DNA of 64,000 nucleotides. It comes from Phymatolithon calcareum. Its lineage: Eukaryota; Rhodophyta; Florideophyceae; Hapalidiales. The position numbers were made by a program, and so were the translations under genes. This document shows positions 1-10,161 of this stretch, in pieces; the stretch's first letter is position 1, and each line of letters starts with the position of its first letter. The notes under the pieces were generated by a model. That model was not told where the DNA came from. It made no database searches and saw only the letters and a list, made by a program, of their open reading frames with translations. Location: contig OZ345370.1 of NCBI GenBank assembly GCA_977006965.1, positions 806,001-870,000 of the forward strand, in the 5' to 3' direction.

Positions 1-215
1 GGCCCTTTCTGGCGCGTGAGCACTCCTACCCCCGACGCGATTCCTAGACTTTCGTGCATTGTCAGAAGGATAGCTCGGGGACTGGGGACAGTTGCTCTCA
101 GAAGGCTTTGCGTCTAGGAGTTGTGCAGGACCTACGCTGCCTGGCCACCCTTTCCGGTCCCCAGTCACTGTAGAGTCACCGCTGTGCCCTCTGAATTCTA
201 AGCCGTCGCCACCGT
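1..215. other. Left window edge, no gene seen
   Basis: No open frame of note lies here. A 9-bp inverted repeat (actggggac near 81-89, gtccccagt near 157-165) could form a long-loop hairpin. The segment does not resemble the 3' LTR at 5896-6327, so the 5' LTR of the copia element downstream is either outside the window or missing. Confidence 0.5.
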
Positions 216-800
216 ATGCCTAGCCCCTCCGGTTTTTGCCGCCTCATCCGAAACTCCGATTTACCGTCACGTTCTCCTTCTTCTGTTGCTTCCTGTCGTA
301 CAAGCAGGTTATCACGTCCAAACGGCTCTGCTGCCGCTGGCAGAAACAGGCACGAGGCAGAGTTCGTCACTTGTCGAAAGGCCGGTCCTCCTGATCCTTT
401 AGACCGTAACTACCGTAAGGACGTACGACCACTGATTTCCAAACCGGCTACTCGCAGATCTCAGGCACTAGACGGAAAGCGTCCCGCAAACCCCGTCCGC
501 GAACGTCACTCCACTCCACAACAATCGAAAAGCCCTCTTCCAAAGCCTCACACTTCGAACAAAATCTATTACGAAGAAGGCTGGTACTGCTGTGGATACT
601 GTAACGTTGCAAACAAGAGTCGGAAAGCCAACCGTGAACACGAGCTCGGCAAGAAACACAAGCAAAACCTCCTTCTCTCAAAATACCACTTTCCTGAGGA
701 CCTTCTCTGCCGGTGCCGAAAGAAGCCGTTTGACAACAAGCTCCACTTCTACCGTCAAGCTCGAGATTGTCTATTTGCATTATCCCCTAAATCTACCTAA
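216..800 (+). CDS. Small zinc-finger ORF in front of copia gag
   Basis: An intact 194-residue frame starting at ATG 216. The first 110 residues are basic and Ser/Pro/Arg-rich, likely disordered. From about residue 122 there is one zinc-finger-like motif: Cys-x2-Cys, about 12 residues, then His-x5-His, with dense Lys/Arg. The long His spacing is the style of U1-type or matrin zinc fingers, which bind RNA or DNA. A further Cys-Arg-Cys pair follows near residue 167. The frame stops 68 bp before the copia gag ATG and is unbroken, whereas the retroelement downstream has several stops and frameshifts. It could be an accessory 5' ORF of the retroelement, or a host gene beside the insertion. I do not recognise a named family. 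The zinc-finger reading is seen in sequence; any role is inference. Confidence 0.5.
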   Translation: MPSPSGFCRLIRNSDLPSRSPSSVASCRTSRLSRPNGSAAAGRNRHEAEFVTCRKAGPPDPLDRNYRKDVRPLISKPATRRSQALDGKRPANPVRERHSTPQQSKSPLPKPHTSNKIYYEEGWYCCGYCNVANKSRKANREHELGKKHKQNLLLSKYHFPEDLLCRCRKKPFDNKLHFYRQARDCLFALSPKST

Positions 801-868
801 AAACAGTCCACTACTTCCATCTGGCATTTTTCTTGATTAAATAGGAATTGTCAGCACGAAGCTCTACC

Positions 869-2740
869 ATGGCTAGTAATGCTGAAGGCGACGCTGTAAG
901 CAACGCCTCCACGGTATCAATGATTACTCCTGCCGAAAGCACGGATGCTGACCGTCAAATGCGTGAGCTCGTCAATACATATTTCGATGTGATAGACGAT
1001 GAACAAACCCCTGAAGCATGGACCCTGGCGCTCAAGTAATGCATCTCTCGCACGATGCTCCGTGGAATTTCCATCGCGTGGAAAGTCTATGTTCGCCAGT
1101 ACTTCGCTGAGAAGGGAATGAACTTTCCCCCTGGAATGTTTATTCAAAATGCTCTCGAAAGCATATTGGGACCTGAAACCACTCCTGGCGATCATCCCGC
1201 AACTCCAGCTTCGCCTCCTGATCGTCCTGCTCATCCGCCGCCGCAGCGCGTCCGCACTGTTCGCCCAGACCTCAGCAGTTTGCCGAACTTGAGAAACTTG
1301 GACAACCGGTTCAACACTCAGGATCAGCAGTTTTTGGCTTTAGCTGGTGCTATTGACAACATCAACGGAAGATTAAGAAATGCTGGCTCCGCCGGCTCTG
1401 CACATTCTCAGGACCAGTCCCCCAGACCTGCAGCCCCCACGCCATGTCCACCTGCAAATCGCTCTCGATCTGGTGCAAGGCAACTTGTGCAACCGCCTCA
1501 TGCGTATTCCAGTATTGGAACTATTCGTGCTCTTCCGGAAACTCGCTCATCTGATCGGAACAGAAGCCAAGCATCTTCTCTACTGAAGATATTCAGCCAT
1601 GCATCTCAGCAATTTGCTGGCACTGGAGATATAAAAGAAAATTTAGCCGCGTTCCATCAGTCTTATACAGACAAATGCATGGCTCTTGACCTCACAGCAC
1701 AGGAAGCATTCGATAACATGTATGTGCTATTCGTTCCGAACAGCCCTGCTAGCGTCTTCTACCATAAGTACGTCCTCCCGAAGTCCAAAAAAATGGAACA
1801 AGCTTTTAGCCTTCTATATTCTCGGTTCAGTTCCACCGAGCGCAGAGATCGCCTCATTCGGCAGTGGAACAATCTCCATTTCAAGACTTTTATGGCAAAA
1901 CCTGGAGCAACTCCTCATACTGCGCTTATCGACATGTGCCAAACTGCAGAACTGCTCCAGATTCAACTCGGGACGGCCTATCAGGACAACCAGCATCTTC
2001 GTCACGTCATTATGAAAGCAGTTTCTGACGAACCATTCGCTGCGCTCCTGGCTTTATCACCTGCCCAGGACTCTCTCGCCATCTAAGAGGCTTGCGCAAG
2101 AGCTATTCAGGTTCATGAGGATCAGCTTCGCGTCGCCAAAAGGTCTCAAGATCTGCTGACTACTGCTGCCCATGCAAAGGAAACATTGTTTGTACCGTAC
2201 AATGGAAATCAAAGCGATCGCCCCGGAATGCACAGTAGACGATATGCCCATAACAATGGAGGTCGAAGGAACACTTATGTTCGCTGGAAAGACCGCCGTA
2301 GAGACGGCCTCAACCCGATCCGCAATGGTGTCCGCATGCGATGTCGCAAGTGTAACTCCGAAAAGCACTTCATCCGTGACTGTGACCAGCTCGACAACAC
2401 ATACAGGACTCAGTACGCGAAACGGGTTCTTCTTACAGAATCCGTAGTTTCTGATCCCGCAGACATCGATCAGGCTTTGGAAATAATACAGGAATTTGAC
2501 GATGACACCTGGCAAGACTTTGAGCACCACTTTCAGTCATCGCCCATGGTAACAGATTCTGAAACCACGCCTAGTAATGAAACACACTACGTCACAATTG
2601 CGGAACATAGTCTTCCCCTGGAACCCAACATAGACCCACTCTACGCCTCATTGGCTGATGTCTCCACAAGTCACTCAATACTTCACAGCACTGACGCTAT
2701 TGACAGTTCTATTCTCAAGGATCACCATGAGATACTCTTC
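869..2740 (+). pseudogene. copia gag with zinc knuckle, interrupted
   Basis: One reading frame begins at ATG 869 and is interrupted by TAA at 1037-1039 and TAA at 2084-2086. It continues in the same frame on both sides of each stop. The N-terminal part has a proline-rich linker (about 1190-1290) and helical capsid-like sequence at about 1570-2080. Downstream, at about 2338-2380, a CCHC zinc knuckle with spacing C-x2-C-x4-H-x4-C is preceded by an Arg/Asn-rich basic stretch, as in copia nucleocapsids. In intact elements this protein packages the RNA genome into virus-like particles. The stops make it a pseudogene unless read through, which nothing here suggests. Confidence 0.8.
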
Positions 2741-3900
2741 TCAGAACGGAATGGAAAGTCTCAGTTTGAGGGCATCTGCATGGACAGCGGTTGCCAAAAG
2801 AGTCTTGCAGGTCTCCCGGCTTATCTGCGCTATTGCCAACATGCTCACATACCCGCCTGACCTCACACCGAGCACTGAAACCTTTATGCTAGGTGATATT
2901 GTACATCCGAGTATTGGGCGCGCAACCATACGCGTTCCTATAGACACTGTCGGAAACTTCCTCGAATATGACAGTGACGTTGTCGACGTTGACATTCCAA
3001 TCCTTTTTGGACTCGACAAAATGAAAAGTCTAAAATGGTATACGAACGAAGTTACCAACCAGTTCTGCTCAGCTGACGACAGTCTCCAAGTCAATCTCGC
3101 TCCCAAGCTCGGTCATCTCTACCTTGAATGGCCTGTTAGCGTTGTTTTGTTTACACGATCAGAATTACTCAAGATTCACCGACTCTTCGCGCACCCATCA
3201 GCAGACAAGCTGGCTAACCTTCTTCGTCGTGCATCAACAGAGAACTTCGAGCCGTCTACTAAAAGACTCCTTCAGGACATATCCAAACATTGTAACTCCT
3301 GCCAAAGAATGGCCCCAAAGTCATTCGTCTTTCAGGTAACACTTCCTGATTCAATCGTTTTCAATCATGAGATTTTCCTGGATCTGATATGGATTGAACC
3401 CCGACCGCATGTGCCGGTACTACATATTGTTGATCGTGGCACTCACTTCTCCGCAGCTCAATTCGTTAAGGGTGAAAGCTCTGAAGACATTTGAAACGCT
3501 TTCATCACTTGCTGGGTCAACGTTTACGTAGGATTTCCAAATGTTCTGACCCATGATCAAGGTAAATTGTTCACCAGCGAATTCTTCAACTCTGCATGTG
3601 TACAGTTTGGTATAATACCGAAAGCTACACCCACTGAATCTCACAACTCTTTGGGTGCTGGAGAACGATATCATGCTCCACTACGAAAGATCTACAAGAA
3701 GATCAAAATTGAGTACCCAAACTTGGAACACTCTGTATGTCTATCGCTTGCTGTACATGCGCTGAACAATACTGCTGGGCCAGACGGACTTGTCCCCACA
3801 CTTCTCGTGTTTGGCATGTTACCAAAAATCCCTCTTGGAAACATTGAAAACCTCCTTCACACCATCGCGATCGTTTTGCCGCCTTAGAATCCGCTCGGAA
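2741..3900 (+). pseudogene. copia protease and integrase, frameshifted
   Basis: A Asp-Ser-Gly protease motif sits near 2780 in the gag frame. About 70 bp later the frame shifts by one (near 2850) and the new frame carries the integrase. The pre-integrase zinc region (H..H then Cys-x2-Cys) is at about 3178-3305. The catalytic core shows Asp near 3432, Asp near 3558 and Glu near 3642, the DDE arrangement. A TGA at 3492-3494 interrupts the core, and the frame is lost again near 3887. Copia integrase inserts the cDNA into host DNA. The three catalytic acidic residues survive, but the coding frame does not. Confidence 0.8.
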
Positions 3901-3904
3901 AGAA

Positions 3905-5866
3905 ATGGAAACTATTGTTGCTGCACAACGACTGAAGCTTGCGCAAAAACCTCGCACAAAAGAAGTTGACGTTTTCAGTATTCCACCTGAATCCCCTGTA
4001 CTCGTGTACAGAGAAAAACCAAAGAAATGGGAAAGTCCCTTTGTCCTCCATTGTTACGACAACTATAAGACAGCCTATGTCAACGTTAATGGAGAAATCA
4101 AACCATTTTCAATTACCGTCGTCAAACAGTTCATTACAGAACACCCTGCCGCAGACGAAGTGCCATCGCCGGAAGAACCGTTCACCTGTGATGTTCCCAC
4201 TGTTCAAGATCTCTTAGACACTTTAGAAACCTCTATCGGAACCAACGACTCCCCTCCAGTTACCTCTCCCGTTGATGCTCTACAGGAAAGCTTCGACCAC
4301 ATCCGACTAGGTGTTGGACGAGAGGACGCAATCCACAATGGAAACAAAGTTTATGTTGTTATTGTGAACAACCCTAATGACTCTCGATTTCGTCAAGCAG
4401 ACTACAACGAAATTTAGGGGCTTCTTGACCGTGGCACTTATGTTGTTGTCAACGAATCTGAAATTCCTCCTAACTCCACTGTACTGCGCTCCCGGGTTAT
4501 CCATTCGATAAAGAAAGATGAAAACGGGAACCCCGTATACAAGAGTCGGCTTGTCATACAAGGCCATAGATATCCAGAAAAAGGACATATTGTCAACGAA
4601 GCTTCGACAATCCTGCGCTCTTCTGTTCGAATCATCTTATCTCTAAGTATGTCGTTGTGTCAACCTATTTGGACTCGTGATGTGAAACAAGCATTCGTTC
4701 AGTCCGATGCTGAACTTGCTCGCCGACTCTTTGTACGACTGCCAGCCCAGCCTCCATTGCTCCCTCTCATTGACTTGCCGAATGATGGCCTCCTGCAGGC
4801 ACTTAAGCCTCTGTACGGTCTTTCTAAATCCCCTAGATATTGGCGGCAAACATTTAAGAACTACCATACCGTCGACCTTGGAATGACACAATCTATAATG
4901 GATCATTGCCTCTTTTTTAAAAGAGAAAAAGAAGAGTTGATTGGCGCAATTGGAACTCTAGTCAGTGATACTCTAGGCTTTGGGAACAGCACTTTTGCCG
5001 CATTAGAGCAAGAAAAGTCATCCCGTTTCGATGTGAAACCGCGCGATATGTCTCTTCACATGAAATTTGGTGGCTGTCTCATTGAAGTGAAAGGTCAACT
5101 TCTAGTTCAACACCAGTTCCAGTATGCTAGCACTCTCTCAAGTCTTTCCCCATCTCGATTCCCAGGAGAAGACTTTGCTCATTTGCGCGGACAGCTGGCA
5201 TATATTGCATCAAACACACGTCCTGACGCTGCATTCGTGTGTGCACAGCTTGCTCGAGTAAAACCGGAAGAAGCTACTCCAACCCATTGTAGACTTCTTA
5301 ACGCCTCTGTAGCTCATGTGAAGAAGCATCCCCGAGGAATTCCGTTCGCAAACTCGACCTGACCACCATTGTCGTTCGTGGATACTCCGATGCTGCCTTT
5401 GCAAACAATGGCGACTCAACGTCTCAACTTGGAATGGTTATCCTTCTTTGCGATGGAAATGGAAATGCTAACATTATCCATTACTCTTCCTGGAAAAGCC
5501 GTCGCATCACTCGATCTATTCTTGCCGCTGAAGTATATGCTTTCTCTCACCGCTGCACATGACTTGTCTCTCATGCTCGATCGTCATATTCCTAAACCTT
5601 TTCACAGACTCTAAATCCATCTTTGACACTATAACAAAACTCACTGGGGTTTCTGAAAAGCGTCTACTCATCGATATAGCTGCTCTTCGTCAAGCCTATT
5701 CATCTGGAGAGATCGAAAATATTGGACATATTTCCTCAGAGCACAACATCCCTGATCCGTTGACAAAGAAGATGAACTCACCTATCTTGACCACTCTTCT
5801 CGAGACTGCAACACTTCATCATCCCGTCAACCAATGGATCATTCATGAACCGACATCTCACAATTA
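3905..5866 (+). pseudogene. copia reverse transcriptase and RNase H, broken
   Basis: The reverse transcriptase fingers and palm are readable in one frame from 3905 to 5362, except for TAG at 4415-4417. The conserved 'TRDVKQAF' region is at about 4672 and the 'LYGLSKSPRYW' region at about 4810. The position that normally carries the Tyr-Val-Asp-Asp box reads Leu-Val-Ser-Asp (about 4960), so the first catalytic Asp is replaced by Ser. After about 5345 the frame shifts to give RNase H (Tyr-Ser-Asp-Ala, then an Ala-Glu-Val-Tyr segment), and then shifts once more to the C terminus ending at 5867. The frame losses and the active-site change make the polymerase dead. Confidence 0.83.
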
Positions 5867-5895
5867 GAACTGCTGGCATTAGAAGTTCTGGCCCG

Positions 5896-6327
5896 TGTTA
5901 GATGTGCGGCACGGAGGCATAAGGCTATCTGTCCTTATTCCAGTAAGTGTGCTGCACGGGAGGCATAAGGCAAGCTGTCCTTTGCCTTAACGGCTTACGT
6001 AACTGCAATTAGTGTAAGAATTGGACTTTTTAATGTGTATTTAACAAATGCACGCAGTTCTATACCTTCCACTTTATACTCCACTACTTAGTTAGCGCTT
6101 GCTGCGCGACGCCGAAGACTACTTAAGCAGCTCTAAGCCGGAGCCGAGTAGCTCGGATAAGAAAACAACTCAGAACCAAACCACAAGTAAAGTCAAGCAC
6201 CAACGCTTCTTTGCTTTCCGTGTTCCAACATTTTCCACCACATTCCAACCAATTTCATTCCACCATCGATTCATTCTGGTGTATAACAACACTTTCTCAA
6301 GACTTTGAGCAGTAATTTATTGAAACA
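5896..6327 (+). repeat. Candidate 3' LTR of the copia element
   Basis: The segment starts TGTTAG 29 bp after the last RNase H codon and ends GAAACA, giving the TGTT...AACA ends usual for copia LTRs. At 432 bp the length is typical. AT-rich TATA-like sequence lies around 6028-6090. No second copy is in the window, so the boundaries rest only on the end motifs and the position after RNase H. Confidence 0.5.
5904..5982 (+). repeat. Two-copy direct repeat at the LTR start
   Basis: A 33-34 bp unit at 5904-5936 recurs at 5949-5982 (period 45) with four mismatches or indels. Both copies contain 'ggaggcataaggc'. The position at the start of the LTR (the U3 region) is where retroelement enhancers usually lie. 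Confidence 0.7.
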
Positions 6328-7378
6328 GAAAGAACTGTGATGTCGGAATTCAATTTCGACAGAAGGGAGAAAATAATATGCTTCGCTGGGGGAGCATGGC
6401 AGCATTTTGGCCTGACAGTTATTTGGTTTATTTAGGCCAAATGCTGCTGTGCTTCCACAGTTTTATAACGGTGCAGGGGATATATGACTCTCCTATTGGC
6501 AATCTCCAATGACGAGTATAAGCATGGCGTGCAATCCCATATGCAATTCTGGGGGCTCCTCTTCATTTGCAATCCCGGATTGCAATCCCAAAGGAAATCT
6601 CAATCCATGACGCAATCCTCCAAAATTGCAATTGCGAGCAAGTAACTTGGCAGCGCAATCAAATTGGCTCTGGCTCTGATCACACAGTGTGTAACCAGAT
6701 TTGGTGGCAATTCTTACCATAAAAGAAACAAACCAACACTACACCAGGAGATTTCACGCTTAACGCGCGGTGTATAACCTGATTTGGTGGTAGTAGATAC
6801 TATAAAAGGAAACACGGTCCTTTGTAGAGGCGCGCAGCAAACGATAGTCCAAGATTAATATACTGTGTGTGTTTTGGAAATGGCTCGATGGATGATAAGG
6901 AAGAGCCGGAATGTCGGGCGCACCAGGGAATGCGGCAGACCCGTCCTTTTCTCAAGAATCGTTGAACGTAATGTAGCTTGCAGATACACTTAAACGTGTT
7001 AAAGAAAAACTCTTTTCAAGTGCAGGTTCACCCTCACCTTTAGTATAACTAATATTAGCCAATCTGAATCCCTGACCTTGAGTTTCCCCAACGATGCTTT
7101 AAGCCTAACTCTTCCCAAGAACTAAATCACCCTCAAGTCAACATCTATTACCTTGAGTTCCCCACTGCTACTTAGAGCTATATCCATGTCCCTTGAGATA
7201 TGGATATAATGTATCCATGTCCTTCGGGATGGATATAATATATCCGTATCCCAAAGGAAAGATATATCACCGACCGCTAATAACTGCTTGGTATTTGACC
7301 CTCGCTTGTCATATTTTCACCATCACAGAACGTAACCGTGTGATAATCGTTGATATCGACAGTATCGATGCTCATTCC
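6328..7378. other. Non-coding DNA with hairpin and direct repeats
   Basis: No convincing gene. At 6393-6453 an imperfect hairpin has 19-20 bp arms around 'gcagcatttt' and 'aaatgctgc'. At 6520-6640 the word 'gcaatcc' is repeated at least five times. Two diverged 43-bp direct repeats lie at 6687-6730 and 6770-6812, each ending in a 'ataaaag' box, and may be remnants of a promoter or LTR. At 7180-7250 short palindromes built on 'ggatata' cluster. Confidence 0.5.
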
Positions 7379-7380
7379 TA

Positions 7381-9312
7381 GTGTCTAGTTTACAAACCAC
7401 CTCAATTGAGGGGCGATTTAAAAGCTCGAAAAAATCTATAAATCGAAGGCGAAACAGCTCGCTCACGCCAGAGTCGTAAAGCCAAGCTTGTCTTCTGTGC
7501 GAGGAGTAGCGCAACTACTACCTGCAAATCACATCGTGCTGAGCTAGGAACGAAAATGTGCTGTCTACTCTTAAGAGTCAGACCTGCTGTGCCGCAAGTA
7601 AAAGACTCCCGTCTGCGGGTCGGTGCAGCCAACCATACCAAGGAAGCGAAGGCTCTTAGTCGAGAAGAATGTTGTAGACTGTAGGCAGCCATTTTCAAGT
7701 CAAGAAACGTGATTAGAACGGCTCAAGATGTCATTTAAGAGAAATCGGTGGTCTCGCAAGCACGTCACTGCGCGTAAAACGGATCCTAATTCAGCACCCA
7801 GTGAAGAAGATTAAGATTGCGACCGTCAAGATTGTTAGCCTCAATTCATAAAATCCTGTTTATGGTGCTTCAGCCCTCTCGGCACCTTGGGCCGAACCCG
7901 CACTGGAAAAGCGTAACATTGCCAAGTCTTGCTTACAGTACTCGTCTTCGCCAACCTTCATCAGAAAACGCCAATTTTCGTGCTCCATTCGCAACGAAAA
8001 GCTAACAAGTAGACCAACCAAGCTGCAACGCAGTCCTCAGAAGCACTGAGCGCCCTTTTGGGGGCTCTCTTCGCTACGCCCTCTGGGATTTTTGGGATGT
8101 TTTTTAACAGCCCGTCATTGTTCACGAACTTGAGTACTTTGACCCGTTTCTCATTGCAATTTTCCTCCACCGTTTTGGTGACAACTCTACAAATAGTCTG
8201 GCGCCTTAATATATTCCGTCCACTACAGCGTAGGAGTAGATGCTCCACGGTCTCCTTGGTTCCCACAGAGCAGGTCTGGCATATAGGGTCGTATTCAACG
8301 GGAACATCTTGAAAAACTGTTAGCGAGCAACATAGTGCGGCAAGTTGATTGAGAGTAGTTTCAGCACGCCTGTGGCTTATATTGCGCTCTGGGGGTGACA
8401 AATGCACACTCCTAAGCTTTATCGACTGGTGCCGATTGACAATCGACCGCGCAGATTCTATGGTTAAGGGTATATTTTGATACGTCACCAGACTTGACTC
8501 CGCAATGCCTTTTCGAGCAAGGTCGTCCGTTTTTTCGTTCCCAGGGAGCCCACAGTAGCTTGGGATCCAAATTGCTTCACAAGTGATCATATCATCAATC
8601 AGCCTTCCCGTAGTATCCGACGGCTTGTCATCTCCCCATACATACATCCTTACCCGGTCAGCGCATCGAGGAAGCTGCTTCTGTCTGCAAACCAGCGAAT
8701 GTGGTGTACGCATGGGATTCGCAAGCGTTCTATCTCCTCAAAAGCTCAGACCGCCGAGAATATTGCGGCGTCGAACGACGAACCCACTGCTCCAATGGTC
8801 GCTTCGTGTGAACACATTCGTTCTGGCAACTTTCTTGGTTGATAACTCGTTTCTAATCTCCCTGAAGCTCATCCAGAGTGTCCAGCAAAGATAACATGAA
8901 GTACTGATCCAGCAATTCATCGATTCCGCGTTTAACTCCAGTATTACTCGTCAACATTCAGTCAATTCATATCGTACCTTTACGTTAGAGAGCAGTGTTC
9001 GAACCAACTTCATTCCCACCGAGAAGAAAAGGAAGAATTCGAATTCCATGATGACTACTTTTGCCGCGCAAATCAACCGCAAAGTTTGCTAGTGAGGAAA
9101 ACGACTGCCATATGCTCATCATGTAATAAGCTTTATGGTGGCGAAACATGCATCTGTCGCATTCATTTGGTTGCGACTGTTTCACGAAGGGCGTTGTTGC
9201 TATCCATAAGCTTAACGCTGTCGAAGAGCCTGATATTGGAGAGCTATCGTTTGCAAAAAATTATACGAATCTCATACCCTCAATTGAGGGAAAATTTCAG
9301 TAAACTAGACAC
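7381..9312. mobile_element. TIR element with TA target duplication
   Basis: A 13-bp inverted repeat, gtgtctagtttac at 7381-7393 and its complement at 9300-9312, is flanked on both sides by TA (7379-7380, 9313-9314), the target duplication of Tc1/mariner-like elements. Just inside each end sits the same palindrome, cctcaattgagg (7400-7411 and 9278-9289). The 1.9-kb interior holds a LINE RNase H fragment in antisense and no intact transposase. A plus frame ending inside the right end (TAA at 9301-9303) may be the last trace of the element's own protein. The assignment to a superfamily is tentative. Confidence 0.6.
7961..8713 (-). pseudogene. LINE RNase H and C-terminal zinc knuckle fragment
   Basis: The minus-strand frame encodes the C-terminal part of a non-LTR retrotransposon polyprotein. 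The last RNase H motif, 'WIPSYCGLPGNEKTDDLA', matches the family pattern (W-x-P-x-H/Y-x-G-x-x-G-N-E-x-A/T-D). About 75 residues later a Cys-x2-Cys...His...Cys knuckle ('TVEHLLLRC' type) follows, as in jockey/R1/I-group LINEs. An upstream RNase H segment ('IRWFADRSSFLDAL' type) reads in another frame at about 8630-8720, so the copy is frameshifted. Reverse transcriptase is absent. It lies wholly inside the TIR element, either as a nested insertion or as captured sequence. Confidence 0.72.
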
Positions 9313-9375
9313 TACAGTAGCGCTTGGAGGGGAGCAGGGGCGTGCAAATTTCAGGTATTGACAGCTTTACAGAAT

Positions 9376-10025
9376 CCGCCGAAGTTAATAGAAGAAATGG
9401 GCAGTCAAAGAGCATGGGCAGTTAGAATACTGAAGAGCATCCTGAGGAAGCCAACATGGACCCCCACAGAGGAGACCAACGTGGCCCGAGCCATAGACGC
9501 GATACTAAGTAATGCTGATTAAGGAACCGAAATTTCGAGTGTAGTAGAATGCTAAGAAAGGTGCCGACTTTCCTCACGTTGGGACACATGGTACCTTCTC
9601 AAAAAATCCACTTAATTACGACAGCTTGACAGTTATCTACATCTAGAGCGTTTCTATTGGTCAAAACTCAAAACGCTCTGATTTTGAGACATTCACTTCC
9701 CGCCAAATTTCTCTTCTCCAGCGCTCTCGTCTTATTCCTCCCGTTGACTTCCATGCTCCGAAGTCTGACCATTTTCATCTCGTAATTAAATGGATTTATT
9801 GAGAAGGTACCATGTGTGCCAACTGGAGGAAAGTCGGCACCTTTCTAGGCATATTCTATTAGCATTGAAAATTGGAATTACACAGAATCACATCAATGGC
9901 TCTAGCCACGCCATTCTCTTCTGCCGGGGTCCATGAAGGCTTCTTCAGGATTCTGTTGAGTGTTCCAACTGCCCATGATCCTTGACTGCTCATTTCTTCA
10001 ATTAACTTCGGTGGGGTTCTCGGAA
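9376..10025. repeat. Inverted duplication, about 245-bp arms, 160-bp spacer
   Basis: The sequence at 9376-9620 reappears in reverse complement at 9781-10020 with roughly 80 percent identity by eye. The inner ends share 'gtgccgactttcctc' and 'ggtaccttctca'. The outer parts of both arms encode the same peptide segment, beginning Pro-Pro-Lys-Leu-Ile-Glu-Glu-Met and containing Trp-Thr-Pro-x-Glu-Glu. The 160-bp spacer is unique. This could be a foldback transposon or a tail-to-tail duplication of a gene fragment. Confidence 0.75.
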
Positions 10026-10158
10026 AATGGTCTACAAACCACCTTGCACAAAGAATTCTGTACCTGCTTTCTTTCATCCTCACTGCTTGGTGCGGTATAC
10101 TATTCTTGGCGAACGTAATTTTCCTAATGCGGTGCTCTTCTTGCTGCTTCCATACTCG
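9859..10158 (-). pseudogene. Fragment of unknown conserved protein (right arm)
   Basis: About 99 open codons run from after a TAG (10159-10161) to TGA-type termination at 9859. The segment is Arg/Lys-rich and contains 'SWTPAEENGVARAIDVIL'-like sequence that faintly recalls a Myb/SANT helix. The left arm (9376-9520, plus strand) carries the same 44-residue segment, with about two-thirds identity and no gap or stop, then its own stop. Two diverged copies that keep the frame suggest past selection on the protein. I do not recognise the family. Confidence 0.35.
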
Positions 10159-10161
10159 CTA

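Larger units (their letters stand above)
869..6327 (+). mobile_element. Decayed Ty1/copia LTR retrotransposon
   Basis: The domain order gag, zinc knuckle, aspartic protease, integrase, reverse transcriptase, RNase H, with integrase before reverse transcriptase, is diagnostic of Ty1/copia. A candidate 3' LTR (5896-6327, TGTT...AACA ends) follows the RNase H. No matching 5' LTR or primer-binding site is visible before gag. In-frame stops occur at 1037, 2084, 3492 and 4415. Frame changes occur near 2850, 3890 and 5350. The element therefore cannot make its proteins as it stands. The many independent lesions, with domains still recognisable, indicate an old but not ancient copy. Separate entries describe the pieces. 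Confidence 0.88.

Noticed and set aside
1-215. 5' LTR of the copia element
   Set aside because: No similarity to the 3' LTR candidate and no primer-binding site complementary to a tRNA 3' end.
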